Shown: positions 51,279 through 59,985, numbered from the stretch's first letter. The stretch: DNA of 64,000 nucleotides from SHWB01 sp050246875 (GCA_050246875.1 JBFWVF010000001.1:62001-126000), one strand, 5' to 3'. Notes: generated by a model not told the origin, from the letters alone. Program-made: numbers and translations.

Positions 51279-52178
51279 ATGCAAAGGTCCATTGTCGACG
51301 CTCTTCCGGGCGGCGCGCCCCTGTTCGGGCTGCTGCTCGGCCTGCTGTGCGGCGTCAGCTTCGCCTGCAACTCGGCACTGGCCAAGATAGCCTTCGAGGA
51401 GGGCAGCGACCCGCTGACCATCATCACCCTGCGCACCTCCCTCGCCGCGATCGTCGTGGCGCTGGTCGTCGTGCTGTGGCCGCCGAAAGTGCGGCTCACC
51501 CGGCGCCAGCGGCTGTGGGCACTGGCGCTCGGCGTGAACGTCGCGGTCTATTCCTTCGGCCTGCTGTCCGCCATCGAGTACATCCCGGTCGCTCTGGCCG
51601 TGATCATCTTCTACACCTACCCGCTGATCGGGGCGGCAATCCTGTGGGCCACGGGTCGGGACGCGGTGCCCCGCCCGATGGCGGTCGCGCTCGTCCTCGC
51701 CTTTGCCGGCCTGGTGCTGGCCCTCGAAGTCTGGCGCTTCCACCTCGATCCGCTGGGCGTCGCCTATGCGTCGCTGGGCGCGATCTTCATGGGCGTGCTG
51801 CTCGTACTCAACAGCCAACTGGTCGGCAGCGGCGATTCGCGGCCGGTGACGCTGCACATGATGCCGGTCGCCGCCGTGATCTACATCGTCGCGCTCGCGG
51901 TCGACGGCGGCCCGAGCCTGCCGCACAGCACGCTGGGCTGGTTCGCCGCCTTTGGCGTCGCCGGCTTCTATACCTTCTCGATCATCGGCGTCTTCATTGC
52001 CATTTCCATGGCCGGGCCGATCCGCGTCGGCCTGGCGATGAACATCGAGCCGGTCTCGAGCCTGCTGCTCGGCTGGTTCGTCCTCGGTCAGGTATTGGAA
52101 GCGGTCCAGGTCGCCGGCATGGCGGTGGTCGTCGGTGCCATCGTGCTCGCGCGCCTGGCGCCAGGGAGGTCGCGATGA
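51279..52178 (+). CDS. EamA/DMT family transporter, first of a pair
   Basis: 299 residues with about ten helices in two EamA repeats. Repeat one has FACNSALAKIAFEEG and ALAVIIFYTYPLIGAAILWA; repeat two has GAIFMGVLLVLNSQLVG, and ends SLLLGWFVLGQVLEAVQVAG. The stop overlaps the next gene's start (ATGA at 52175), so the two are made together and may work as a heterodimer. EamA permeases export amino acids or other metabolites; the substrate is unknown. Confidence 0.88.
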   Translation: MQRSIVDALPGGAPLFGLLLGLLCGVSFACNSALAKIAFEEGSDPLTIITLRTSLAAIVVALVVVLWPPKVRLTRRQRLWALALGVNVAVYSFGLLSAIEYIPVALAVIIFYTYPLIGAAILWATGRDAVPRPMAVALVLAFAGLVLALEVWRFHLDPLGVAYASLGAIFMGVLLVLNSQLVGSGDSRPVTLHMMPVAAVIYIVALAVDGGPSLPHSTLGWFAAFGVAGFYTFSIIGVFIAISMAGPIRVGLAMNIEPVSSLLLGWFVLGQVLEAVQVAGMAVVVGAIVLARLAPGRSR

Positions 52179-53062
52179 ACGCCGTGGTCTACGATCCCGC
52201 CCGTGCCTGGCTCGGCGCCCTGCTGTCGCTGACAGCGGCGGCGAGCTTTTCCGTCAGCAACGGCTTCATCAAGCTTGCCCTGCACGACGGCATCGGCAGC
52301 ATCGAGGTCGTGCTCGCGCGCTTCGGCGGCACCGCGCTCGTCCTCGGCCTGCTACTGGCCGTCGAGCGCGTGCCGCTCGCCATGCCGCGGCGGGCGCTGC
52401 TGGCATCGATCGCCCTGGGCGTGCTCGTCGTCGGCTACAATTTCAGCTTTATCAGCTCGTTCGAATACATCCCGATCGCGCTGGCGGTGCTGGTGTTCTA
52501 CCTGTTCCCGCTGCTCGTCGTCGCCGCCGCCTGGGCGCTGGGGCGCGAGGCGCCCTCCTGGCGCGCCGGCATCGCCATGGTGGTGGCCTTCATCGGGCTC
52601 GCGCTGGCGCTCGACATCCACGGCGCCAGCGTCGACCTGACGGGTGCGCTGCTTGCCTTCATCGCTGCCGCCGGCCTCGCGATCGTCATCATTGCCAACA
52701 ACTGGATCGTCGGCGCCGGCGACGCGCGGCCGTCGACCTTCTGGATGGTCGCCACGGCCGCCCTCGGCGCGGCGGTCGTGATGGTTGCGGGCGGCGGCCC
52801 CGCGCTCCCGGCCACGGGCCACGGCTGGCTGATGCTCGGCATCGGCACGGCGATCTTCACCTACGCCTATGTCGGCTTCTTCGTCGGCATGTCGATGATC
52901 GGGCCGGTACGCGCCTCGCTGCTCGGCAATGTCGAGCCGGTGGTGGCGCTGGCCGTCGGCTGGGTGCTGCTCGGCGAGACGCTGGGCACTGACCAGTTGA
53001 TCGGCGGCGCCATCGTGCTGGCGGCGATCCTCGTGCTCAAGCTGCGCGGCGGCGGCCACTGA
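52175..53062 (+). CDS. EamA/DMT family transporter, second of a pair
   Basis: 295 residues from ATG 52175 (AGGGAGG upstream). Same architecture as the first gene: FSVSNGFIKLALHDGIG, FEYIPIALAVLVFYLFPLLV, and ending ALAVGWVLLGETLGTDQLIGG. The closely related but distinct sequences suggest duplication followed by specialisation. A terminator stem spans its stop codon. Confidence 0.88.
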   Translation: MNAVVYDPARAWLGALLSLTAAASFSVSNGFIKLALHDGIGSIEVVLARFGGTALVLGLLLAVERVPLAMPRRALLASIALGVLVVGYNFSFISSFEYIPIALAVLVFYLFPLLVVAAAWALGREAPSWRAGIAMVVAFIGLALALDIHGASVDLTGALLAFIAAAGLAIVIIANNWIVGAGDARPSTFWMVATAALGAAVVMVAGGGPALPATGHGWLMLGIGTAIFTYAYVGFFVGMSMIGPVRASLLGNVEPVVALAVGWVLLGETLGTDQLIGGAIVLAAILVLKLRGGGH

Positions 53063-53076
53063 CGGGCCGCCGCCGC
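53046..53076. terminator. Hairpin spanning a stop codon, bidirectional
   Basis: GCGGCGGCGGCC (53046-53057) pairs perfectly with GGCCGCCGCCGC (53065-53076), and the loop ACTGACG contains the EamA stop codon. It lies between the convergent EamA and cupin genes. There is no T-run. Confidence 0.5.
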
Positions 53077-53083
53077 AACCCGG

Positions 53084-53662
53084 TCACGCCGCGTCCTTGC
53101 TCGCGCTGAAGGTGAAGCCGATCTTCTGGAACTCTTCCAGCGCGACCGGCGTCACGGCCTTGAGCTTGTCCGCCGTCGCCGGCGGGAAGTCGATGTCCTG
53201 CATGTCGTGGGTGCCGCCGGTAATGATCACCTGCAGCACGCCTTCCTTGTCGGAGATGTTGCGGAAGGCGCGGCAGACGCCGGGGGGCACCGACACCGTA
53301 TCGTACTTCTCCAGCACGAGGCGGGCCTTGCCGTCGTCGTTCCAGGTGATCTCGAAGGTACCTTCCATGACCGTGAAGGTCTCGTAGGTCCTCTGGTGGG
53401 CATGCAGCGACGGCCCCTGCCCCGGCGGGCAGACGGCGTAGGCCAGCGTCATGCCGCCGGCGCCCTTGATCGGCGCGCCCTGGCTGACCGGCGTGTTGGC
53501 GTTGCCCTCGAGCCCGATCACCGAGAGGATGCGTCGGGCATAGATGATGTCCTTCGCCTCGAGCGGAATCTTCGGGTTGTTCTGCGTCGCCAGCGGCTGC
53601 AGCTTGCCGAAGCGCGCCACCCGCTTCTCCATGTCTTCAGGCTTGATCTCGATGGTCTTCAT
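53084..53662 (-). CDS. Cupin domain protein, distant member
   Basis: 192 residues from ATG 53662. It resembles the array at 14711-17704 in length and layout but is diverged: motif 1 is GPSLHAHQRTYETFTVMEG, motif 2 YDTVSVPPGVCRAFRNIS, again with Arg where the metal His is expected. It ends EEFQKIGFTFSASKDAA. It is followed after 17 bases by the Ldh-family gene, which begins upstream of it on the same strand, so these two form an operon. Confidence 0.8.
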   Translation of the reverse strand: MKTIEIKPEDMEKRVARFGKLQPLATQNNPKIPLEAKDIIYARRILSVIGLEGNANTPVSQGAPIKGAGGMTLAYAVCPPGQGPSLHAHQRTYETFTVMEGTFEITWNDDGKARLVLEKYDTVSVPPGVCRAFRNISDKEGVLQVIITGGTHDMQDIDFPPATADKLKAVTPVALEEFQKIGFTFSASKDAA

Positions 53663-53679
53663 GTCCGTCTCCCTTCACG

Positions 53680-54747
53680 TCATCCCAGTCGGCCGACCCC
53701 GAGGCGGTCGGCCACGTCGTCGAGCTGGCGCTGCAGCGCCGGCGGTACAGGAATTCCCGTCTTCTGCCGCTCGATATGCGTGTGCCACGAGCGTTCGCCC
53801 GGCAGGCGGATCTCCGAGACGCCGTTGAGCTTGGGCGAGCCTTTCATCTGCCGCACCAGATCGTCCATCTCGCGGCGGTACTCGCTCACGTCCATGAAGG
53901 CGTCGATCGCGAGGGCGCAGATGAACTGGCCGGTGTTGGTCTTGCTCGTCGCGTCGGCGTTGAAGTCGACGACGTTGCGCCCGAAGGCCGCGCCGTTGAG
54001 CGTGCCGGCCAGCGCCCCGAGGGCGAAGCACAGGCCGTAGCCCTTGGGCCCGCCGATCGGCAGCAGGAAGCCGTGATGGGCCTCCTTGGGATCGGTGATC
54101 GGATTGCCGTCGCGGTCGATGACCCAGCCCTCAGGCAGCTTCTCGCCGCGCATCTCGGCCTGCTTGATCTTGCCCATCGACGACACCGTGGTCGCCATGT
54201 CGAGGACGACGGGTGGCTCCTTTTCGGTCGGCAGGGCGATGGCGATGGGGTTGGTCGACAGCAGCAGTTCGGTGCCGCCCCAGGGCGGGAAGTGGTTGGC
54301 GCTGCCGACGGCGGCATAGAGGCCAATCATATCATGCGCCATCGGCATCCGGGCGTAGACGTGCGCCGCGCCGGCATGGTTGCTGTTGCGCGATCCGACC
54401 CAGGCGATGCCGTGCTCCTTCGCCCGCCGGATGGCCTCCTGCGTGGCGAAATGCATGACCAGATGGCCCATGCCGTCGTCGCCATCGACGATGGCCATGC
54501 CGCCGCGCTCGCGCACGATGCGGATGTTCGGGCGCGGATTGTAGCCGCCGCCGAGCAGTCTCTTGACGTAGTTGGGAATGCGGATGATGCCGTGCCCGTC
54601 GCCGCCGAACAGGTCGGCCTCGGCCATCAGATGCGCGACGAGTTTCGCATCGTCCACGGGCATGTTGGTGGCGCGGAACACGCTGGCCATCCACGCCTCG
54701 ATGGCATCCCGCGTGTATCGGCGCGGCCCGCTTGCGTCGTCGGGCAT
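53680..54747 (-). CDS. Ldh family oxidoreductase (malate/L-lactate dehydrogenase type)
   Basis: 355 residues from ATG 54747. The non-Rossmann LDH2/MDG2 NAD(P) oxidoreductase fold is indicated by HLMAEADLFGGDGHGIIRI, HGIAWVGSRNSNHAGAAH, TNPIAIALPTEKEPPVVLDM and the conserved GPKGYGLCFALGALAG. Catalytic His in SNHAG fits the family, which reduces or oxidises 2-oxo acids such as ureidoglycolate, malate or lactate. It is the first gene of the pair with the cupin at 53084. Confidence 0.88.
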   Translation of the reverse strand: MPDDASGPRRYTRDAIEAWMASVFRATNMPVDDAKLVAHLMAEADLFGGDGHGIIRIPNYVKRLLGGGYNPRPNIRIVRERGGMAIVDGDDGMGHLVMHFATQEAIRRAKEHGIAWVGSRNSNHAGAAHVYARMPMAHDMIGLYAAVGSANHFPPWGGTELLLSTNPIAIALPTEKEPPVVLDMATTVSSMGKIKQAEMRGEKLPEGWVIDRDGNPITDPKEAHHGFLLPIGGPKGYGLCFALGALAGTLNGAAFGRNVVDFNADATSKTNTGQFICALAIDAFMDVSEYRREMDDLVRQMKGSPKLNGVSEIRLPGERSWHTHIERQKTGIPVPPALQRQLDDVADRLGVGRLG

Positions 54748-54837
54748 GTTCTTGGTTCTCCTCCCTCGGCGACCGGGCGCCCCGGACCTCCCCGATCCTA
54801 GCAGAACGGGCGCGCGATCCGGAGCGCCTTCGAGCGT

Positions 54838-55359
54838 CTAACGGCCGGCCGCGGTCTGCGGCGCGCGCTGGAGCGTGGGCCCCAGACGCGCGACGACCTC
54901 GCGGGAGTCGTAGGAATTGGGGTCGTCCGCCGGCTTGGGGCCGCGGTAGACGACGATGTCCATGTAAGCGATGTAGCGTGTCACCGGTGACGCGAGGCCG
55001 CCCGTCCCGACACCCACGCCCACGCCGCCGGTGCCGCCGAACACCGAGCCGCCGAGGCCGCCGGGGAAATTGTACGAGGTGTTGGCCTCGGTATCGCGCG
55101 AGACGACGACGAAATGGTCGCCGTCCTGGGCCAGCGCGATCTCGGCGGCACGGTAGAGCGCGTAGTTCTCCACCGTGCCGCGCTGCGTGTAGGAATTGCC
55201 GGAGAAGGACACGCGGTAGCGATTGCCCTCGATCTGCTGCTGGCTGTAGCCGTAGCCCTCGGTTTCCTGCTGGTACGGTGTCGGGCCGCCGCCGCAGGCC
55301 GCGAGCGTAAGCAGGACGGCGAAGGCAATCGCGGCGTGGCGGCACAGGCGAAGTTCCAT
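54838..55359 (-). CDS. CC0125/CC1285-type lipoprotein
   Basis: 173 residues. A lipoprotein signal at about 8-22 ends in the lipobox LTLAAC, with GGG after the Cys. The body has YRVSFSGNSYTQRGTVENYALYRAAEIAL, a Gly/Ser-rich loop (GGSVFGGTGGVGVGVGTG) and YMDIVVYRGPKP, as in the alphaproteobacterial CC0125/CC1285 outer-membrane lipoprotein family of unknown function. It is alone on its strand between the Ldh gene and the VOC gene. Confidence 0.82.
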   Translation of the reverse strand: MELRLCRHAAIAFAVLLTLAACGGGPTPYQQETEGYGYSQQQIEGNRYRVSFSGNSYTQRGTVENYALYRAAEIALAQDGDHFVVVSRDTEANTSYNFPGGLGGSVFGGTGGVGVGVGTGGLASPVTRYIAYMDIVVYRGPKPADDPNSYDSREVVARLGPTLQRAPQTAAGR

Positions 55360-55488
55360 CGCGTTGATATGGCGCGGGAACGGCCGGTCGGCAATGGTCG
55401 TGTTATGGCGGCGGTTGTGGGACCGGCCGCCGCCTCGTTAAACTTCCGCCCGCGCCGCCGGCGCCGACCGACAAGGGAGCGACGTCTC

Positions 55489-55983
55489 ATGGGCCTCCGC
55501 TTCATGGAGCATTTCCTGATCCTCACCGACGATCCGGCGGGGACGCGCGACTGGTGGTGCAAGGCGCTGGGTTTCAGCGAGGGGCCGCACCCGGAGTTCG
55601 GCTTCCCCGTCCACTGGCTCTACATCGGCGAGCAGGACGTGGTGCATATCGGCAAGAAGAGCTACTCGAAGCATCAGGACAGCTATCTCGACGCCCCCGG
55701 GCGCAAGGCCGCGCCCGGCGCCGGCAGCGGCGGCACCGGCGCGATCGACCATGTCTGCTTCAACTGCACGGGGATCGACGATTTCGTCGGCCGGCTGGAA
55801 GCGGCTGGCGTCCACTTCAACGAGCGGCAGGCGCACAACCAGGCGCTTTATCAGCTGTTCTTCGTCGAGCCGATCAACGACATCAAGGTCGAGCTGAACT
55901 TCGCCGCCAGCGAGGCCGAGAAGGCCGGACGCCAGCCGACCCGTACCGCCGCCGATTCCGCGAAGGAGAAGGCGACCACCTGA
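55489..55983 (+). CDS. VOC superfamily protein
   Basis: 164 residues from ATG 55489, AGGGAG upstream. Two VOC modules: the first opens MEHFLILTDDPAGTRDWWCK with HPEFGFPVHWLYIGE, the second has AIDHVCFNCTGIDDFVGRLE and ends NDIKVELNFAASE. Pairs of acidic and His residues may hold a metal (for example His in IDHVCF and Glu in KVELNF). It is followed after 37 bases by the hydroxyacid dehydrogenase. Reaction unknown. Confidence 0.82.
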   Translation: MGLRFMEHFLILTDDPAGTRDWWCKALGFSEGPHPEFGFPVHWLYIGEQDVVHIGKKSYSKHQDSYLDAPGRKAAPGAGSGGTGAIDHVCFNCTGIDDFVGRLEAAGVHFNERQAHNQALYQLFFVEPINDIKVELNFAASEAEKAGRQPTRTAADSAKEKATT

Positions 55984-56020
55984 CGGCGCCTCATTCTCGC
56001 TCGACGGCGAGGCTCTCGCC

Positions 56021-56911
56021 ATGACGCGCACGGTCGGCGTGCTCGGCCTCGGCACGATGGGCTCCGGCATTTCGTCCCGCCTGATCGGCGCTGGCTTCGC
56101 CACCAGCGGCTGGGACCCGGTGCCGGAGCGCCTCGCGGCACTCGTCGCGGCCGGCGGACGCGCGGCGAACGGCCCGCAGGGCGTCGCCATGGGTGCCGAA
56201 ATCCTGGTGCTGTCCCTGCCGACCGTCGCCAGCTACGAGGCGGTGATGGCCGACCTCGCCGCCACGGCGCAGGCAGGCCAGATCGTCGTCGACACCTCGA
56301 CCATGCCGCTGGCGGTCAAGCTCGCCGGCCGCGACCGCCTGGCGGCGGCCGGGGTCACGCTGCTCGACTGCCCGGTGTCCGGCGCCGGCAAGCAGGCCGC
56401 GGCCGGCATCCTGGCGATGGAGATGAGCGGCCCTCGCGAGGCCTGCGAGGCGGTGCGCCCGGTGCTCGACGCGTTCTGCGCCGATGCCACCTGGGTCGGC
56501 GAATTCGGCGCCGGCACGCGCATCAAGCTGATCATCAACCTGATGGTGCACGTCAACAACATCCTCGTCGCCGAGAGCATGCTGCTGGCCGAGAAGGCCG
56601 GCATCGACCCCGACCTGTTCATCGACGTGGTCGGCAAAAGCATCGTCGGCGCCCGCGTCTTCAAGGTCCGCGCCGACGTGATGAAGCGGCGCGAGTACGA
56701 CGATCCGGCATTGCGCACGGCCGCGCTCGCCATCGCGCTCAAGGACAATCGCCTGATCCACGAATTCGCGGAGTCGATCGGCGCGCCGACGCCACTGTTC
56801 GACGCCGTGATGCCATTCTACGACGCAGCGGCGGGACGCGGCTGGGCGGACCGCGATGCGGGCGTCCTGTACGAAGTGATGCGTTCGCTGATTGATCCCG
56901 TCCTGTACTGA
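56021..56911 (+). CDS. NAD(P)-dependent beta-hydroxyacid dehydrogenase (HIBADH family), copy 3
   Basis: 296 residues. The Rossmann motif is VGVLGLGTMGSGISSRLIG, substrate loop DCPVSGAGKQAAAG, and catalytic Lys with Asn in RIKLIINLMVHVN. The third member of its family in the window, nearer to copy 2 in the CPVSG/VAPVSG loop than to copy 1. It may be co-transcribed with the VOC gene. A likely hairpin follows at 56937. Confidence 0.87.
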   Translation: MTRTVGVLGLGTMGSGISSRLIGAGFATSGWDPVPERLAALVAAGGRAANGPQGVAMGAEILVLSLPTVASYEAVMADLAATAQAGQIVVDTSTMPLAVKLAGRDRLAAAGVTLLDCPVSGAGKQAAAGILAMEMSGPREACEAVRPVLDAFCADATWVGEFGAGTRIKLIINLMVHVNNILVAESMLLAEKAGIDPDLFIDVVGKSIVGARVFKVRADVMKRREYDDPALRTAALAIALKDNRLIHEFAESIGAPTPLFDAVMPFYDAAAGRGWADRDAGVLYEVMRSLIDPVLY

Positions 56912-56936
56912 CCGAATAAAGCGGATACTCAAAAGT

Positions 56937-56966
56937 CGCCTCCGCGAGGGCGAAGGAAGGGAGGCG
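56937..56966 (+). terminator. Weak hairpin after the hydroxyacid dehydrogenase gene
   Basis: CGCCTCC (56937-56943) can pair with GGAGGCG (56960-56966) around a 16-base loop. Short stem, no T-run. Confidence 0.3.
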
Positions 56967-57045
56967 GCAGCTGTCGCGGGCGCTACGCCACATCGCTGCA
57001 AGTGGTCGCCTTCCGGGTCATTCACACCTTGAGGTGCCATAGGAA

Positions 57046-58434
57046 ATGCACACTCGCTTCGCCCTTATTTTCTGCGTGCTCGCGGCAACTCTGGTGCACG
57101 GCTGGCCGAACGGCCGCATCCACGTCGACTATGCGGATGCCGGAGACTACCTGGTGGCGGCGCATCAGGTGGCGAACCACGGCGTCTTCACACGAAACAT
57201 CTCCGAGGATGGGACCTCGCCGGAATCGAGCGTAGGTCGCGAGCCTGGTTACTCGTGGCTGATTTCAGTCGTCATGCTGCTTGACCCTGCGTTCGCCGAC
57301 TACGATCCCGCCTGTCTGTCGCACCACGGCGGTTGCGGCGGCGATACGTACGCTAGCCTGCAGCTTCTCAACGGCGCTCTGATTGGCCTGTCTGGCCTGC
57401 TCATCTGGCTCACGATCCGCGTCATCGCGGGCGATCGATACCGCCTCGCGGCGTGGTTTGGCGGTGCGCATATATGGCTGAATTTCGAGGCCGCCTCCTC
57501 GGCCGAGTACGCTGTCTCCGACTATCTCGCCCTGGCGCTCGGCAGCGGGCTCGTCTTGGCGCTGGTCTACACAGTGCGGACGCGTCGCCCCGGATGGGCA
57601 GGCATCGCCGGCCTCGCCACGTCGATGCTCGTGCTGACAAAGGCCGTGTACTTCTATTTCGCCATCCTGGCGCTTCCGGCGCTCGCTCTCTACCTGATCT
57701 TCGGGCGCCGGCCGAGATCCGCTGGATGCCTTGCTGCCGTGTTCCTTACTGTGGCATTCGTCGCGCCAACAGGCGCATGGATGGCTCGCAACGCCGATGT
57801 CGGTGGCACGTGGTCGATCAGTGCAGGGCGGACCGCCATAGTCTTGAGCACACGGGAAGTCTTCAATCACATGAGTCCGTCGCAATACGCTGCGGCTTTC
57901 ATTTACTGGACACGGGCATTCGGCGACGATCTCGCCAAAAAACTGTTCCCCGAACCCGTCTGGCGCCCCTTCGAAATCTACGACCCGAATGGGTTCTACC
58001 TCGTCGGACAGACCCGGCTGGAGCCGGAGTATTCGGCGCTCACGGCATCCGGCCTTTCGCCGGCAGCGGCGGAAAGCCATCTGACTCGCCGCATGATCGA
58101 AGCATGCATCGCGCGGCCAGTTGCCTACATCGCTAGCACCGCACCCCTGATCTGGCGCGGTATCTGGATCGATGAATTCATCGCGTTCAGCGGGCCCGCA
58201 TTGGTCTGGCTGGTCGCACACAGCATTCGCCGCCGCCGATGGGAAATCGTCGGCGCCATTTCGCCGGGTGTGTTTTCCCTGATCTTCTATGCACTCGCGA
58301 GCCTCAACATACCGCGCTACCAGATCACGGCGCTGCCGGCGTTGGCGATCGCCACCGGGATAGCCGTGTCGTCGCTCTTGTTCTGGCTGCGTCTCCGCCG
58401 CTCGCAGCGTCCTTCCATTGCCGGGAGCGATTGA
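57046..58434 (+). CDS. Polytopic membrane protein, glycosyltransferase-family-39/ArnT-like
   Basis: 462 residues with 9-11 hydrophobic segments. It opens with an N-terminal helix, then a long loop holding DYADAGDYLVAAHQVANHGVF and GREPGYSWLISVVMLL, resembling the acidic first periplasmic loop of lipid-linked sugar transferases (PMT/ArnT type), and later PRYQITALPALAIATG near the end. Such enzymes move sugars from a lipid carrier to a lipid or protein on the outer face of the inner membrane. Base composition is somewhat lower in GC than neighbours. Family call tentative; no partner genes. Confidence 0.55.
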   Translation: MHTRFALIFCVLAATLVHGWPNGRIHVDYADAGDYLVAAHQVANHGVFTRNISEDGTSPESSVGREPGYSWLISVVMLLDPAFADYDPACLSHHGGCGGDTYASLQLLNGALIGLSGLLIWLTIRVIAGDRYRLAAWFGGAHIWLNFEAASSAEYAVSDYLALALGSGLVLALVYTVRTRRPGWAGIAGLATSMLVLTKAVYFYFAILALPALALYLIFGRRPRSAGCLAAVFLTVAFVAPTGAWMARNADVGGTWSISAGRTAIVLSTREVFNHMSPSQYAAAFIYWTRAFGDDLAKKLFPEPVWRPFEIYDPNGFYLVGQTRLEPEYSALTASGLSPAAAESHLTRRMIEACIARPVAYIASTAPLIWRGIWIDEFIAFSGPALVWLVAHSIRRRRWEIVGAISPGVFSLIFYALASLNIPRYQITALPALAIATGIAVSSLLFWLRLRRSQRPSIAGSD

Positions 58435-58451
58435 TCCATCTCACGGTGTGT

Positions 58452-58477
58452 ATCGTAGGTCTGTGCGACCGTACGAT
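58452..58477 (+). terminator. Hairpin with one bulge
   Basis: ATCGTAGGTC (58452-58461) pairs with GACCGTACGAT (58467-58477), one unpaired C, five-base loop. It follows the preceding gene by 18 bases and precedes the DUF2189 gene. Confidence 0.35.
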
Positions 58478-58527
58478 GCTGAAACAGACTGGCTTCGCAT
58501 GGGCTGACTAACGAACCGGGGACGGAA

Positions 58528-59316
58528 ATGGCTGACATGACAGTGTCGGTGCCGCGAGCACCGGAGGTGCGGGAGGTACCGGTCGACGCGCCCTGGCTCT
58601 GGCTCGCCCTCGGCTGGCGCGATCTCTGGCGGCGGCCCGACATCAGCCTGGCCTGGGGCCTGGTGTTCGCCCTTGTCAGCGCGGCATTGACGGCGGGCCT
58701 GTGGTGGCTCGGCCTGCTCGAACTGCTGCTGCCGCTGGCCGCCGGTTTCGCGCTGGTCGGCCCGATGCTGGCCGTCGGCCTCTACGAGGCAAGCCGCCAT
58801 CACGAGGCGGGACTGCCGGTAAGTCTCGGCGAAGTCATTGTCGTTTCCACCCGTTCACCCGCCGCACTCGCCTTCCTCGGCGTCGTGCTGATGCTGTTCA
58901 TGCTGGCGTGGATACGGATCGCGACCCTCCTTTTCGCATTGTTTTTCGGTCTCGGCTTTCCGCCGCCCGCCGATGCGATCCAGGCATTGCTGCTGACCCC
59001 GCAGGGACTCGCTTTCCTGGTCAGCGGAACCGCGATCGGCGCCGCCCTGGCATTCACCGTCTATTGCCTGACGGCCGTCTCAGTGCCGATGCTGCTCGAA
59101 CGGGATCTCGACGTCGTCACGGCGATGTCGGTCAGTGTCCGGGCGGTCATCCGCAATTTCTGGCCGATGATGCTGTGGGCCTGGCTGATAGCGTTGCTGA
59201 CCGCCATCGGTATCGCCACCTGTTACATCGGCATGATCGTGCTGTTTCCCCTGTTGGGCCATGCGACCTGGCATGCTTATCGGGCAACCGTGGCACCGGA
59301 CGGTCAACGGGAATAA
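58528..59316 (+). CDS. DUF2189 membrane protein
   Basis: 262 residues from ATG 58528. Four to six hydrophobic segments with the pattern WLALGWRDLWRRPDISLAWG near the N-terminus, ATLLFALFFGLGFP, and an ending with RNFWPMMLWAWLIALLTAIG and GHATWHAYRATV. DUF2189 proteins often lie near cytochrome oxidase and copper genes in alphaproteobacteria, as here, but have no proved function. It is followed after 70 bases by the COG4315 gene. Confidence 0.8.
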   Translation: MADMTVSVPRAPEVREVPVDAPWLWLALGWRDLWRRPDISLAWGLVFALVSAALTAGLWWLGLLELLLPLAAGFALVGPMLAVGLYEASRHHEAGLPVSLGEVIVVSTRSPAALAFLGVVLMLFMLAWIRIATLLFALFFGLGFPPPADAIQALLLTPQGLAFLVSGTAIGAALAFTVYCLTAVSVPMLLERDLDVVTAMSVSVRAVIRNFWPMMLWAWLIALLTAIGIATCYIGMIVLFPLLGHATWHAYRATVAPDGQRE

Positions 59317-59386
59317 AGCCGGCGGCGACCTGTTCTTCGACCGGGGCAGAAGCTGTTCAGCAACCGGTACCCGACAGGAGAACAGG

Positions 59387-59773
59387 ATGAGACTCGCCAG
59401 GGCGGGCGCGCTGGTCACCAGCGTCGCCACATTGTTCGCCGCCGCCGCCGCCATCGCGGCCGATCCGGCGATGGTCGCCACCACCGACAAGGGCCCCGCC
59501 CTTGTCGACGAGAAGGGCATGACCCTCTACACCTTCGACCGCGACGCTGCCGGCGTCTCCAACTGCAACGACCAGTGTGCGGTCAACTGGCCGCCGCTGA
59601 TGGCCTCGGCCGAGGCCAAGGCCATGGGCAAGTGGAGCGTCATCAAGCGCAAGGATGGCGCCATGCAGTGGGCCTACGATGGCAAGCCGCTCTACACCTG
59701 GATCAAGGACGCCAAGAAGGGCGACACGACGGGTGATGGCGTCAACAACGTCTGGCGTATCGCGAAGCCGTAG
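59387..59773 (+). CDS. COG4315 exported protein with Yx(FWY)xxD motif
   Basis: 128 residues from ATG 59387, ACAGGAG upstream. A signal peptide (about 1-25, AGALVTSVATLFAAAAAIA then AD) precedes two copies of a short strand repeat: GMTLYTFDRDAAGVSNC and GKPLYTWIKDAKKGDTTGDG, each with Y-x-[FW]-x-x-D. Two Cys (in SNCNDQCAVNWPP) could bind metal or form a disulfide. Function unknown; the genomic link to oxidase assembly suggests an envelope copper or redox role (inference). Confidence 0.85.
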   Translation: MRLARAGALVTSVATLFAAAAAIAADPAMVATTDKGPALVDEKGMTLYTFDRDAAGVSNCNDQCAVNWPPLMASAEAKAMGKWSVIKRKDGAMQWAYDGKPLYTWIKDAKKGDTTGDGVNNVWRIAKP

Positions 59774-59787
59774 CACCGGCTGTTCAG

Positions 59788-59822
59788 GGCAGACGCCGTC
59801 GCGCGTTGCAACGGCGTCTGCC
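59788..59822. terminator. Perfect 12-bp hairpin between convergent genes
   Basis: GGCAGACGCCGT (59788-59799) pairs with ACGGCGTCTGCC (59811-59822), 11-base loop. It serves the COG4315 gene on the plus strand and the cco operon ending at 59830 on the minus strand. Confidence 0.7.
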
Positions 59823-59829
59823 ACCTCCC

Positions 59830-59985
59830 TCAAGGCGGCGTCGGCTCGTCGTCGTCGAAAAGAATGCGGCTTGCGGCGCCGTCGAGATCTTCGAACTGGC
59901 CCGTGCGCAACGCCCAGAGGAAGGCTCCGAGACCAGCGAGGCCGAGCAGCAACGCGACCGGTATGAGGAGCAGAAGGGCGGTCAT
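59830..59985 (-). CDS. ccoS: cbb3-type oxidase assembly protein CcoS
   Basis: 51 residues: a single transmembrane helix (about 2-26, LLLLIPVALLLGLAGLGAFLW) then the family motif RTGQFEDLDGAASRILFDDD and a Pro-rich end. CcoS/FixS is needed to insert heme and copper into the cbb3 oxidase. ATG 59985 overlaps the ccoI stop (ATGA at 59982-59985), and it is last in the ccoG-H-I-S order usual in alphaproteobacteria. Confidence 0.93.
   Translation of the reverse strand: MTALLLLIPVALLLGLAGLGAFLWALRTGQFEDLDGAASRILFDDDEPTPP

Noticed and set aside
57046..58434. Horizontal transfer of the membrane glycosyltransferase-like gene
   Set aside because: Base composition is slightly lower in GC than its neighbours, but not clearly outside the local range.
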